Shown: piece by piece, positions 1 to 11,800 of the stretch
Position numbering within the stretch: the first letter of the stretch is position 1
Layout of the letters: each line of letters starts with the position of its first letter
Assembly (NCBI GenBank): GCA_039566865.1
Contig: CM076949.1
Span: 24,776,501-24,840,500 of the forward strand
DNA from: Aurelia coerulea
Taxonomy: Eukaryota; Cnidaria; Scyphozoa; Semaeostomeae; Ulmaridae
Length of the DNA: 64,000 nucleotides
Direction: 5' to 3'
Position numbers and translations under genes: made by a program
Notes under the pieces: model-generated
Told to the model about the DNA's origin: nothing
Seen by the model: only the letters and a program-made list of their open reading frames with translations
Database searches by the model: none

Positions 1-97
1 AGCGAAAGTTTCTTTTAAGCCGTTCAGTTAGTTGAAATAGGTCGTAGAATTTTACACCCACCTTTCTACGCTGATTTAAAGACTTGAAACCTATGCT
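1..97. repeat. Right end of a TIR element (AGCATAGG family)
   Basis: The terminal sequence, ending AAACCTATGCT, matches the right ends of the full elements at 32361-32833 and 38417-38944, including the block AATTTTACACC. The left part lies outside the window. A further decayed block at about 110-220 resembles the 181-bp family at 28226 and 46459 (TCGAAAATTCTACAAA). No gene is seen in the first 1 kb. Confidence 0.55.
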
Positions 98-1124
98 TCG
101 ATACCATTGTGCCAAGTCGAAAATTCTACAAACGTATCAAAATACAGTCGATTCAGATTCTTTTTCAGGACAGCTAAAAGTTCTATTAAGAGAGGCAAAC
201 AACCTACAAACCTATGCAAACCTACAAACCTATAGACCGTCTATTCCAAGTGTTTTTATTCGTAGAAACGAGAAGCAGGGACAGAATGCTTTGGAAAGAA
301 CCCAAAAAGTTGTAAGAAGAACGACGACTGCAAAGAATGCGAGGAGTATGCAGAATGTGAGAATAATAAATGCGTGGAAGCAGAGTACGTGGTGATACCA
401 ATACCCCCTAAGCAGTAGCTAAGACGAACATGGACGCATTAGCACAGAAAGAGTTACATATTGAATATTCTGCCAAATACCGGACGTCCCAAAAAAGTAT
501 ACAGATTTGGTTGGCTTAAGTGAGGTGAATTTAGCTCTAATCAATGACTAATCACTCTCAAGATGTTCCTCGATACTTAGCTTAAACATAGATACATCGT
601 TTGTCGGTATTGGTGCTTGTAGAGCAGAGATATCAATCTTGAAAGCCCAAGCTTGTGCGCACCTCCAAACAAGAGCTTTAGCGTTTTGACTTGAACGAAT
701 TCTTGAGGCACGGCGAATAAAACCATGATAGCCTTGATAAAATTTGAACAATTTAAGATCATATTACATACATTCTGTTTGCTAGAAGTCACCCATTGTG
801 CAGTATTTTAATTGTTCTTTAACTTCAGTTTTATGCTTCAAGAATTTGCTGAGGCCAAAAGGCCAAAAGCTCTGGTTTTGAGGTGGAAACAAGCTTAAGC
901 TTTCAAGATTAATATATCTGCTCTCAAAGCATCAATGCCAACAAACGAGGTACCTATGTTCAAGTCAACTAACGAGGAACATTATTAGCCATTGATTAAA
1001 GCTAAATTCACATCGCTAGAGCCAACCAAATCCGTATAGTTTTTTCTTGGTTACCTGGTTGTCTAATTAATTTCAAAACATTCTGGATCGAGCAAAATTA
1101 TTCTAAATTTTGTTGAAATCTGCC

Positions 1125-2235
1125 AAATATCTTGATTCAAGAAAGCGATAGCATCGGAATAAAATCTTTAAAAAACATTGCACGATTAGTAAATGCATCT
1201 TTTGTTAGATTTAATGGCTTAAAAGGAACTTTAGGTACTTCGTTAGAAATTATCATTGCAGTTTTTGATGTCTTGATTATATTCAGAATTATTGCGTTTT
1301 TCTTCTCATTGAAAGAATGTGCAATTTGAAAATTTTAAATCGCTGTTGATCCTAAATTTATGGAGGAAAACGCTACAATCTTCGAGAAAACAAAAATTTA
1401 TGAAGGTCTATGACATGGCGATAAGCAGAATTCTGTAGCTTTCCTGGTTCACGATGTACCGGGTGAGTCAGAAAAAAGAATCCCCGTTTGAAAGTTCACG
1501 GCTCCCTGGATATCAAGACAATGATATCGGCAAATATATAGTTTGATGGTAGAAATGTTCAAATAAACTATAAAATTTACCTGACTGAAATTGGCCACTC
1601 CATTCTGAAATTATGAGGGATTTTCTCGAGAAAGCCTCTTTAAGAAACCTTCAAAACGTGCCCAAAATCATGAACAAATTTCCCTAAATTTTTTGCCTTT
1701 CAATGGCCTTACAGCAATGACTTGTGGACGCTTTGGCACGTGCTATTCTCTTGGGAGAATAAACAAGTCCTTCCCCTGGTATCGATGACCTATTCAGGGG
1801 GATTCCATTCTCCTAAGAGGACAAAATACATGAATTTATGTGAGTGTCATCAATTTAGGAAGGAAAATGTGCTCATTGTTTTCATTCCTTTTTTGCAGCT
1901 TTTTGGAAGGGGCTTTCTGCAGAAAATCACCCATATCGACGGAAAGGAATGGCCGATTATTGGCAATAAAACAAGGCAGTTTTCAATATTATTGCTTTGA
2001 TATTCTTGGAGTAATAGCGTCCGAAGCGGGGATCATTTTTTCTGACAACTGGAAAACAGTTTGAAACACAGAAGATGCTGTAATTCTCAAAACAGTGAAG
2101 ATATCAACGACTGCCAAAGAAGACTTATAACAAAGTACACGGAGTTCCTTTCAAGCCCTTCAGACGAAAAGTTATCGATTTTTCGTTTTCGTCATAATCT
2201 GAAGGTATAAGTATTTGAGTATCGTTTAGACCAGG
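1125..2235. repeat. Old AGCATAGG-family copy split by another repeat
   Basis: The left part, 1125-1455, matches the inside of the 32361-32833 element (AATGGCTTAAAAGGAACTT, then TTTTTGATGTCTTGATT, then TATGGAGGAAAA). The right part, about 2080-2200, matches its other end (GAGTTCCTTTCAAGCCCTTC). The two halves are separated by the repeat at about 1455-2065. Confidence 0.5.
1455..2065. repeat. Dispersed repeat, copy 1 (ACCGGGTGAG family)
   Basis: It starts ACCGGGTGAGTCAGAAAAAA. It shares an ordered series of blocks with 8184-8690: TCCCTGGATATCAAG, AAATTACCTGA-like, GAAATTATGAGGGATTT, TTACAGCAATGACTT and TCCTAAGAGGA. No coding capacity is evident. Confidence 0.5.
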
Positions 2236-2555
2236 GAGCGCCTAGACCTCCAGAAATAGCCGCAATTACTTGGAAATTTGAGCATCTTAAAGGGAGCAAC
2301 CCTGTTTCTCGAAAATTGTGGGAATAGACATTATGGGATTAAAGTAAACTCACTTGACCTTGCAGCTACATTCATAATATCCCATGCTGCTATTCGTTGA
2401 CATAACACTTTACCAAGACCACGCTGAAGCTTTATTCCTTGACCTTTTGCGGTTTTCTGTGTATACTTTTGAAACAAAAGATGCCTCAGCGGTATCACCT
2501 GTCATATTGATCACTCAAATCAAAACTCGATTAATTGACTCTGAATAAATAAATA

Positions 2556-3013
2556 CCGGGTGCGCCAAAACAAACTATGCACGTTTGGCAGGCCACAATA
2601 AATCGTAAACTGGACTGATTTTGAAGATTCACGAGTTAATCTTTAGCAAAAAGCCTGAATTAGATTCTCGGATTTTTTGCAAATTTTTCTGTTTTCAGTT
2701 TTTAGAGCTGGACGCGAGTTTCTTAAAATTTTCGTTCTCAAAAACACTGAAAACGATAAAAAAACGTTGATCAAATTTTCTAAAGAATCGACATGAATGG
2801 ACAAAGAGAAAGCCTTTTCGTGGTGACTTGGGATCTAGAAATCGATTAATTAATCGATACAATTAATCGGTAAAATTAATCAATTTCTAAATCCCAAGTC
2901 AAAGTCTAATTCCGGCCTTTTGCTAAAGATTAAGACACGAATCTTCAAAATCGGTCCAGTCTACGATTTAGTGTGGCCTGTCAAATGTGCATAGTTTTTT
3001 TTGGCGCACCTGG
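2556..3013. mobile_element. TIR element with about 115-bp inverted ends
   Basis: The left end CCGGGTGCGCCAAAACAAAC and the right end (reverse complement CCAGGTGCGCCAAAAAAAAC) continue as near-identical arms through GGCCACA, TAAATCGTA, ACTGGAC and GATTTTGAAGATTC. The centre is AT-rich and non-coding, so this looks like a non-autonomous DNA transposon. A diverged relative may lie at about 9833-9930 (GGCCAGGATAAATCAT, ACACTGGACCAATTTC). Confidence 0.7.
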
Positions 3014-3954
3014 TGGTCAACTGATAAAAAATCTAACTTTTGAACGTATTATCTATTTGGGAACTGCTCGCTGATAAGGATTTATTTAAAAATATATAGA
3101 CTCAATAAAAATATGGAAATCTATTGATGAATGTGACAATTGTTATTCTTCGATGAAAACATACGACTTTAGCAAATATCTTATTGAGAGAAAAAATCGT
3201 GAGCACGAACCAATGCAAACTGGCAGCAGACCTTTCGGCTTGTCTATTTTTCTGGATTTTCACACGCGAGGTTCTATTGAGTGGCGTTAGAGCTTCTACC
3301 ACTATTGTCCACATTTCGAATATTCTTCGAAAGGAATACAAATTATTGTTCGATTCATATTCTTCTTCAAAATAGCAAAAAGGGATATTGCTATTCCCCC
3401 CTTCACAGCTCCCAGGGTTGTTGGGGGTTTTCATTAATAAATTAACAGGAGAATTTTTCCCGGGAAATTTCTAGTGATTCGTTAATAAGTTATGACTTCT
3501 AACGCAAAGTCTTATCTGTTTAAAAGAATGTTCCCTCGTATGGTGTTATCGATGACATGGCTGCAAGTATTTCTAGTAGCAAATGCTGTGAATATAACGC
3601 ATGAATTCGTGAATATGGACCAGCTGATCCCTGCCTCTGATAAGATTCAAAACAACATTGCTTCACAACGATTACAATAATGTCACCTGTCACATTTCTA
3701 GGTTTCTGTTGGGAGAATTTGATTATCAGCCATAGGAAAGCACGCTTCCGAAGCCAGCAAGAAAGGAATTCACTCAAATGTGGCTTCTTTTACCTGTGGA
3801 AAGATGTTGAAAATATGAGCAGATGTTTCTGATCAGATAGGCAGAGATAAAATAGAAGCTACAAAATGATATGAAGGTGGGGACATCACCATCGATATGA
3901 AATCTTCTTTTTCGATCTCATACGAATTGTCAAAAGTTTTACAAGTTTTTTCTT

Positions 3955-4318
3955 TCATAAGAAACTTGGATAAGCCCATAGTACAAAAAGTTTCTTAATT
4001 TCACGTGCAAATTTCAGCTCTTTAGTACAAAAAGTTTCTTAATTTGTTTTTTTTTATGCATGTAGTTTCTACCACTGCCGCGCATTCGTTTCTTGACAGA
4101 CAGCACATTTTTAGCAAGGAGGAGAGTTCTATTTTACTCAAAACATAAAGTTATCATGAATGTTACCAAAAAAATAAATGCTCGACGAAAAGTTTCCCAT
4201 GATTTCCTTGTATTTGGCTTTAAAAATTTCTTAGCAGTTCTCAAGCATAGTACTAGAGTTTCTTACATTTTTCGCCATCCTAGTACTAGTTTCTTATAAA
4301 CCAGTTTCTAATATAAAG
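3955..4318. mobile_element. AAGAAACT-family MITE, copy a
   Basis: The termini carry ATAAGAAACTTGGAT on the left and AGTACTAGTTTCTTATAAACC on the right, with internal AGTAC..AAGTTTCTTAATTT blocks. The family recurs at 15461-16262 (inverted), 19600-20105 and 59126-59525. It is non-coding. Confidence 0.65.
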
Positions 4319-4809
4319 AAAACGTGTACTTCAAACTGGATACCTTTGGCAAAGAAATATTCCAAAAATCCCTAGAAATTCATTATGAAAAAAACTCTCA
4401 AAGGCTTCTCGAACGAGTGAGACATCCCTTGCCAGATACATCGAATCTTCAAGTCATCTATTTTCTGTCAAACGAGTTAGACAAAACGGAAAACGGGACG
4501 TTTGTCGAGAAATACCGACATAAAAATCAATTTCGTTAAACAAGCTTTTATTTTAAGCTCTAGGTTGTCTGGCAAAAATGATAGAATGGTGTTCTCTTGC
4601 AGGATCAAAAGTGTGAAATGGAATCTTGAAAAACCTTACTCGTGGTATAAGTTCCTCTACATTGCTGGCGCAGACGAGAGGAACTGAAAACGTTTTACAT
4701 CTCGCAGAATAGTACCACGGAATTACTTCGTTTTAAGGAAACCTTTCCAGGGCTAATGAATTTAAAAATGAAGCTGCGGTTTCTGGAGGAAAAAAGTAAG
4801 TGGAGAAGA

Positions 4810-4937
4810 CTTAATCGAATCTGTGACCCCATGACAGCACGTTCAAGTGGTGGTGCTCTACCTGGGATCGAGCCCGATCTGTCTTGACTGTTCTGGCTGA
4901 AAGTTAGAGGTTTACAACTGTGCGCTGCAACCCCAAC
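4810..4937 (-). mobile_element. tRNA-derived SINE
   Basis: Read on the minus strand it has a pol III B-box-like block, GGCTCGATCCC, followed by AGGTAGAGCACCACCACTTGA. The same order is found at 13791-13965 on the plus strand. An A-box-like stretch (GTTGTAAACCTC) lies about 40 bases upstream. The stretch between this element and the FN3K stop contains no gene that I can see. Confidence 0.55.
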
Positions 4938-5837
4938 AGTCATTCAAACAGGGTAGACACTGCGCAGAAATTTCTGCCAAATTACCACGATAAACATAAA
5001 ATGAAAGAACTCCCTGAGTACCTTGGCATTTCATGCATGAAAGACGCATGATGCCGATCAAGTATAACAAATAAACGCACGTCTTTAGTTAAACTTTTTC
5101 GGTAACACTGTTATGAATTTGCAAATCATTCTCTATAGTTGTGCTGCTGGTATTTTCATAACTTGTTAACGAGACAAAGGACTTTTTAAACCGGTGCCGG
5201 TCAAATTTCTCATGCATTACTCCTTCGTGCTTCATTTATCAAACAAACGATTATTTGTTAATGCAGACCACTTGCAAAGCATATGTGCATCTTCTAGCAT
5301 TTTTCACGTTATGAGCAAGTTGCTACCCGACAGGTGTATCTAGACCGGCCCTAAAATGAATACTGCAGTATGATAATAAAAGCATAGGCGTATGAGCCAG
5401 GTGGATTGGGAGGGCAGCAGCCACCCAAAGTTGGGAGATTTTCAAAAATCAGCGTTTTCGGGCATAACTCCGCCCTTAGTCGGGTAAAGGTGTTGGTAAC
5501 CAATAGACTTCCTATCGGGCAGCCCCCCCCCTAGATTTTATCTTCCCTTTCGATTGTGAGAGAAAGTAATCTAAATTACAGGGTTCGTTTCTCTCAGAAA
5601 ATCAAGATTTTGCAGAAGTACGTGATCATCAAGACAGTTTTAAGTGCTTCAAAAAAAGCATAGACCTTTCGAACTATTGAAAACAAAGGCCTTGAACAAG
5701 CACATTTTTTGCACATTTTCCAGCCAAATCGTGGAATTTCGAATACAAAAAATCAAGACTGAAGTTTAGGATTTTAGGCTAAAAAAATTCGGATGACGTC
5801 AACGTAAATCAATCAAAATTTGTCCTCACTTCGAACA

Positions 5838-8800
5838 TCAAGACTTCTTGGCGTGACTTAACAGCTTCTTCATAATACCAATCGATTGCGATCTGTAGCC
5901 ACTACCAAAATGATTCCTGTAAGGAATAACAAAACTTTAATTATTGAAGACAAATTAACGAAATGAGATTACTTTTCTGTCAATCGGTAGAACGTAACAT
6001 TCTTTAATACGAGGCAAACTTTTAGATAAATAATCCGCCAATATGACGAATTTAAAAAATTTGTTACGGTCCCATTTTCGATTAATTAATGACAGCGGCA
6101 CTTCTGGAATTTACTTTTAATGGGGCTATATTTTGATTTCGTCAGAGGTTTCATCTGACGAGGCTTTTTTTTTATACATCATTTAATAACTTACAATACA
6201 TATTACTTTCAATATTACTTACAAAATACCATACCCTACTACTAATGCAATACCAATTGGAGCGAAAACTACGACTACCTCATGGCAACATAAGACAGGA
6301 AATACGAACATGCCACTGCACGTAACTACTAGAGAGAGAAATGATTGCTAAAACTACACGCAACTACAAAAAAAGAAAAAACAGATTTAAAACTTGACGA
6401 GGCTTTCCCACGGGGGCCAAAATTTCCTTGTTCCCAAGTTATTTTTCCACTTGTTCCCTTTGTCCTCAATTTGTTCCCCAAAAATATCACGTTTGGAAAA
6501 TTTGTTTCCTCGTTCCAAGACTATTTTCACAAATTTTCGCATCCCAGCTAGAATTGTAAAATATCCCTTGTTCCCCAAAACCCCTAGTAAGGCCTCTCTG
6601 ACGCCTTGTTGTGACAGAAACTAGTTACCAGTATTAACAACATTTGTTGTCATCTTATAATGAATTGTTTAACAACAATTTCTCATAGTTTTGTTGTCGT
6701 ATTCCCACTGAGATTCATCCTGAAAGTATGGTTTCAACCGAACAGGTCAAGTACAGTATCTACACAAGGGCGCCTACCTTGTAGGAAGTGTGTTTAATCC
6801 CAGTACTATATTCGTGACCCAGTACACAGAGTAATTGGTGTCCTGTGACCCAGTCCTGTTAATCTGTGTATATCATACAAATTCTAACGTCTGTTAATGT
6901 TGACCAATCAAAAATCGCGCTGTCTGGTTCCCTGTGGCCAGCTCGTATAACAGTTGATCTCGTATTACATCAACACCGGAATTTGAAACCACAAAATTAT
7001 TCATACGTCATTTTGACCTTGACAGGACCGATTCTGTGTACTAGGTGACGGTACAGTACTGGGATATTCTGCGTACTGGGTCGCAGGACACCAGTTATTC
7101 TACAGTACTGGGAATAAATACAGTTCCTGCAAGGTAGGCACCCTTGATCTACATTACAAATTTTTGAAATTGGTGACATACCAGTGATTCAGGTAATGAA
7201 ATAATGTATACAAGGTGTGTCTTTCGTCGAATCCCTTGGCTTTTGGGATCAATTTGTGATATGCATCGTAAAATTGCCTGTTAAATCCTCCAAACATCCC
7301 CGCAATTGCTAAATCATATTCATCGTGCCCGTAGAATGAAGCTGGATCATAGATGACTAGATTGAAGAGAAAACAGATTTAAAAGAGAGAAACAAACCTA
7401 GAACAGGAAGGTGTAAATGAAATAACACCAGGAAGGATGTTTAAAATACTCTCAAGTACCGAATAATCGTCCCCCCCCGCTTATTAATTTTTGAAAAATT
7501 TTCCAACCCCCCCCCCACTTTTATTCCAACCCCCCCTTTTATTAATTCTTGAAAAATAGAAGTAATAGTGAACAAATTTTTTCAATAATTCCTGCTAAGC
7601 AAATGTACTTACTGTATTTATTAACTTTATTCTCCTTTGTTTGTCTGACCCGTGTTACATACGTGTTTTACATACGTGGTACCCATGTTAGATACGTGTT
7701 TTACTAAGAAAACGAAAAACGACTATTCTCAATTTTTCCAACCCCCCCTTGTTCCAACCCCCCGATTATTATTATATTGAACCATTTCCAACCCCCCCCC
7801 CCGATTATTCTCACCCCCCCCGTTTATTCGGTACTTGAGAGTATATCCATGTGTCGGAGAAGTGAATATGAAACCGAAGATCATATCTGTTTCAAGTTGC
7901 TTTTTTTTTTAAGTAATATACCAGGTGGACCACAAACCCCACAAAGAACTTTAACGTTTTGGAATGAATCAACATTTTGTTGCTAGATGAAAGGCTGAAA
8001 TATTTCTTGCGTTTTTCTTCTCTTTTTCTGCGCTTTGTAACTATGGATTTGAAACTGTTCTGCCATCCCATAGGCTTGCCCCAGGTCTCGATTCACTTGC
8101 TCAATTCCCTGTAGTGCTTGCTGCCCTTGTACCTGACGAAACAAACAAAAACTTGGAACAAGTCGTCTGATCACTACAGGACTTTCTCCACCGGGTGAGC
8201 CAATAAAAACAATCCCCATTTGAAAGGATATCTTCTCCCTGGATATCAAGGCATAGGCTAGTATTTCATTCAATAATGGACATGTTAATATCAATTCTAA
8301 AATCTACCTGATTGAAATCGGTTAATCCGTTTTGAAATTATGAGAGATTTCAATAAGAAAGCCCCTTCAAGAAATCTTCAAAACAGGCGTAAAATCGCAA
8401 CAAAACTTTCTGCTTTACAGCAATGACTTTCACATGTTTTAATACGTGTTATCTGTTTGGGAGGATGAAATTGTGATCCCTGGGAGCATAATTCCATTAT
8501 TCCAGATGATGTCATCCTCCTAAGAGGAGAGAAAAATAAGAAAATGTTGCCCCTGATTTTAATCCTGCTGAAGGTGTCTTGAAGAGTTTTTGAAAATTTC
8601 TCATAATTTCAGAACAGAGTGGCCGATTCGAGTCAGGTAAGTTTTAAAATGGATCTGAATATGTCCTCCATTAAATAGTACATTTGCCAATATTATGGTT
8701 TGGATGTCCAGGGAGCAGTGGCCTTTTAAACGGAGACCATAGTATCACTAGAGGATAAAGACAGGCAAACGTTGGAGTAGGAAACATACCAGGTCCAGAT

Positions 8801-11800
8801 GTTGTTTCTGCTGCATTACCACTCCATAAATCTCCATGCAACAAAGATGGCTTTATGCTCAGATCTTTGAAAAATTTGTCAATGATCAATTGTAATTCTG
8901 ACCAAAGTGTCTGCAATTCTCTGTCTTGATACTAAAATGCAACATTTTCCAAAATCAATGATACAGAAATTAGTATACTTATCTAAGTTTTTTTCATATC
9001 ACAAAATACAATATTCTGTGCCGTCCATTGCAGAAATTGACATGACATCATCTGGCTCTGGCTATGAATGGCACTTAACAAATTCTTTAACAACAATCTT
9101 GCAAAACATAGACTAAAAAAATTACTATTAACCACTTTGTGTAATATGGCACCATTCCATTTTGACAGGTGCTAGCATGTGCCAGTTTAGGGTAGGCAAA
9201 TTGGTGTGAAAAACTATGCACTGGTGCAAGGCCTGTGCAACGACGGTTCTGTAACTTATGATGCAAAAGGAAAAGGAGAAGATAAAAAAAAGGACAGGAA
9301 CGCCCCAATACCAAATGAAGAGAGGACAATTTTGCTTGAATTTGACTTGCTCATATTTTTTACTTGCACGATATAAAGGGATTATTCTACTGCTAGAATT
9401 GACAATCAAAGCTTGCAATAGCTTGCATCAATACAAATATTTCATATGGTTTAAAAAAAAGTTGCCTTATTTTTGTGTCATGTTCTGTCAGGTGTTGCTG
9501 CCATATCATAACATACTTCCTCATTGCTAGCATCAATTTGGAAAACACGATAAAAGGTATGCCATTTTTGCCCCTTTCACTACAAGTAACAGCAGAAAAT
9601 TTCAATATTTCTCTGTGATGTTCAAACCTAAAAACAGAATAATGTAGAGATATATTCATAATATGAATTTCTTTAACTTACAAACTCACTTCCTTCAGAA
9701 GCATATCAATTTGTGGTTGCAGTTTTTGTCTTGTAAAAAATTCCTGGAGAGAAAATTTTGATAGTTGTTGATCACAATGTACAGTAACAGAATAATATTG
9801 AAAGTGATTTACCTGGAGCTAAATAGCATGGTGAGCCAGAAAAAAGTTCCAACTTCTGATAGGCCAGGATAAATCATACACTGGACCAATTTCAAATATT
9901 TTTGATTTAGTCTTTTGTCAATATCCTATATCTGGTTATTTTTTGTTGATTCTTTGGATGCATGTTTATAGATATATTTACAATTTCTTGAATTTTTTTT
10001 GCCTGCGGACTGCCAAAAACCTGTACAAAAAAACAAGGCTAAACTTGGCCTTGTACAGGCCAAGTTTTAGCCTTGTAGAGGGGATTATGACCTTTTTATG
10101 ACCTTGTACTAACCTTGGAAGAAAATTACAAGGCTATCAGTAAGATTCCAAGCTGCAACCAGTCTAACACAAGGTTTCCACAAGGCTTCTACAAGGCTAA
10201 TTAGCATTTTTCAAGCCATTTACAAGGTTACAGCGAGGCTATTCCAGGCTAAAACAAGGTTACAAGGCCATAACTAGAAGGCTTGTACATGGCTATTACA
10301 TGGCCTTGTATTTTCGTACAGGAAGATAAAAAAAACAGTGATCAAATTTTCCAAAGACTGAACTTGACAGAATAAAGGAAGTGCTCCTCAAAATGACTAG
10401 GGAATTTGGCAGGATGGATCATGTCACACGAACAGTTGTTTAATGATTGCACAAAACATTGGTATCACTTTTATCAATAAAAAGACTTTCAGTTTTTACC
10501 ATCGCTTTGAAAGGATACTTGCTATAGCTACTGTAGTTTGTGCATGTGGGAATCAAAAAATATTTCAAACAAGCCTGTAGATTTAGGACTTTTTGATGCA
10601 AAGACCTACTACCCAATTCCCTATTCTTACCTAATTTTCACATTTTATAGACTGAAAGATAGATAATATAAGAGGCAGATGCAAAAAACGGAAACTTTTC
10701 TTAGCACACTGAGGCCTTTCAATCTTATGTTATCATCAGAGTGTGATTAACTAAAACGATCAAGAAACTATAGTTTCATAGTTTCTTGATCGTTTTAGTT
10801 AGTCACACTCTGGTGATAACATAAGATTGAAAGGCTTCAGTGTGCTAAGAAAAGTTTCCGTTTTTTGCATCTGCCTCTTATATTATCTATCTTTATAGAC
10901 TGAAGAGGGATAACTGAGGTTAAAATGGAGAAATCACTTCCAGACCTCCTATGGTTTATAATCTGCACACTGCAAGAACACCTACTGAGCCCCACCAATG
11001 AAAGGAAACCTGAAAGGGGGTCAAGAGCTCCAACATGCTGAGTTGCTCTGTGAAAGTCAGAAATCAACTTCAAATTTAATAAATTATTGCACAATGAAAT
11101 ATCTAGCATGGTAGAAATTGTTAATCCTTCAGACACCTCTATCATTATGTTGACTGCTAACCTTTTAGAAGATTTTTGACAACTCACTTTTTTCTCTTTA
11201 TCATAATCATAGACACAGTGGTTAACTTCCCCCTCCTACTATTAATATCATATTTCCTTACAACTTGCATTATTAAAGAACAAATCATTTCAGAAAATGT
11301 TGGTGTCTTACATAAAAAGTTATATCATATAACTTTTCACAGATAAGTCATCCTAAATACACTGCAGGCCTTGCACAAGAATTCTTCATATATTGGTTAA
11401 AATTCGGAAGTTACATGAACCACTGAAAAACTTTCAGACAAGAATCTCTCCTCGATTGGGGGGGTCTCTCCTCGATTAGTTTACCAATTGAGAGAGCTCC
11501 TCCTTTAAGTAATTCCCTCCATACAATTTATCTCGTCTCTCTGTATTTGTATATTGTATTAATTTTCCGTATCAATGTATTAATTCTCTGTAATATTGTC
11601 TTATTTCTTTGTAGTTTAGTTATTTGTTGGTATTGTTAATTATGAAATTGTATGTAGTGGAATATAAAATACGAACTGAAACTGAAAACTGAAACTGACA
11701 GAATATTCAAGAATATTTCTCGAAGAAAGTGTCATTGTGGGCAAGGCCTGCGCTGTAGCAAAACCAAGGTCTTCTTAAGAACTACAGTAGTTAACATCAA

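Noticed and set aside
84..395. 103-codon plus-strand frame
   Set aside because: It lies over fragments of two repeat families and has no recognisable domain, and its NLQTYANLQTY repeat comes from a short DNA repeat.
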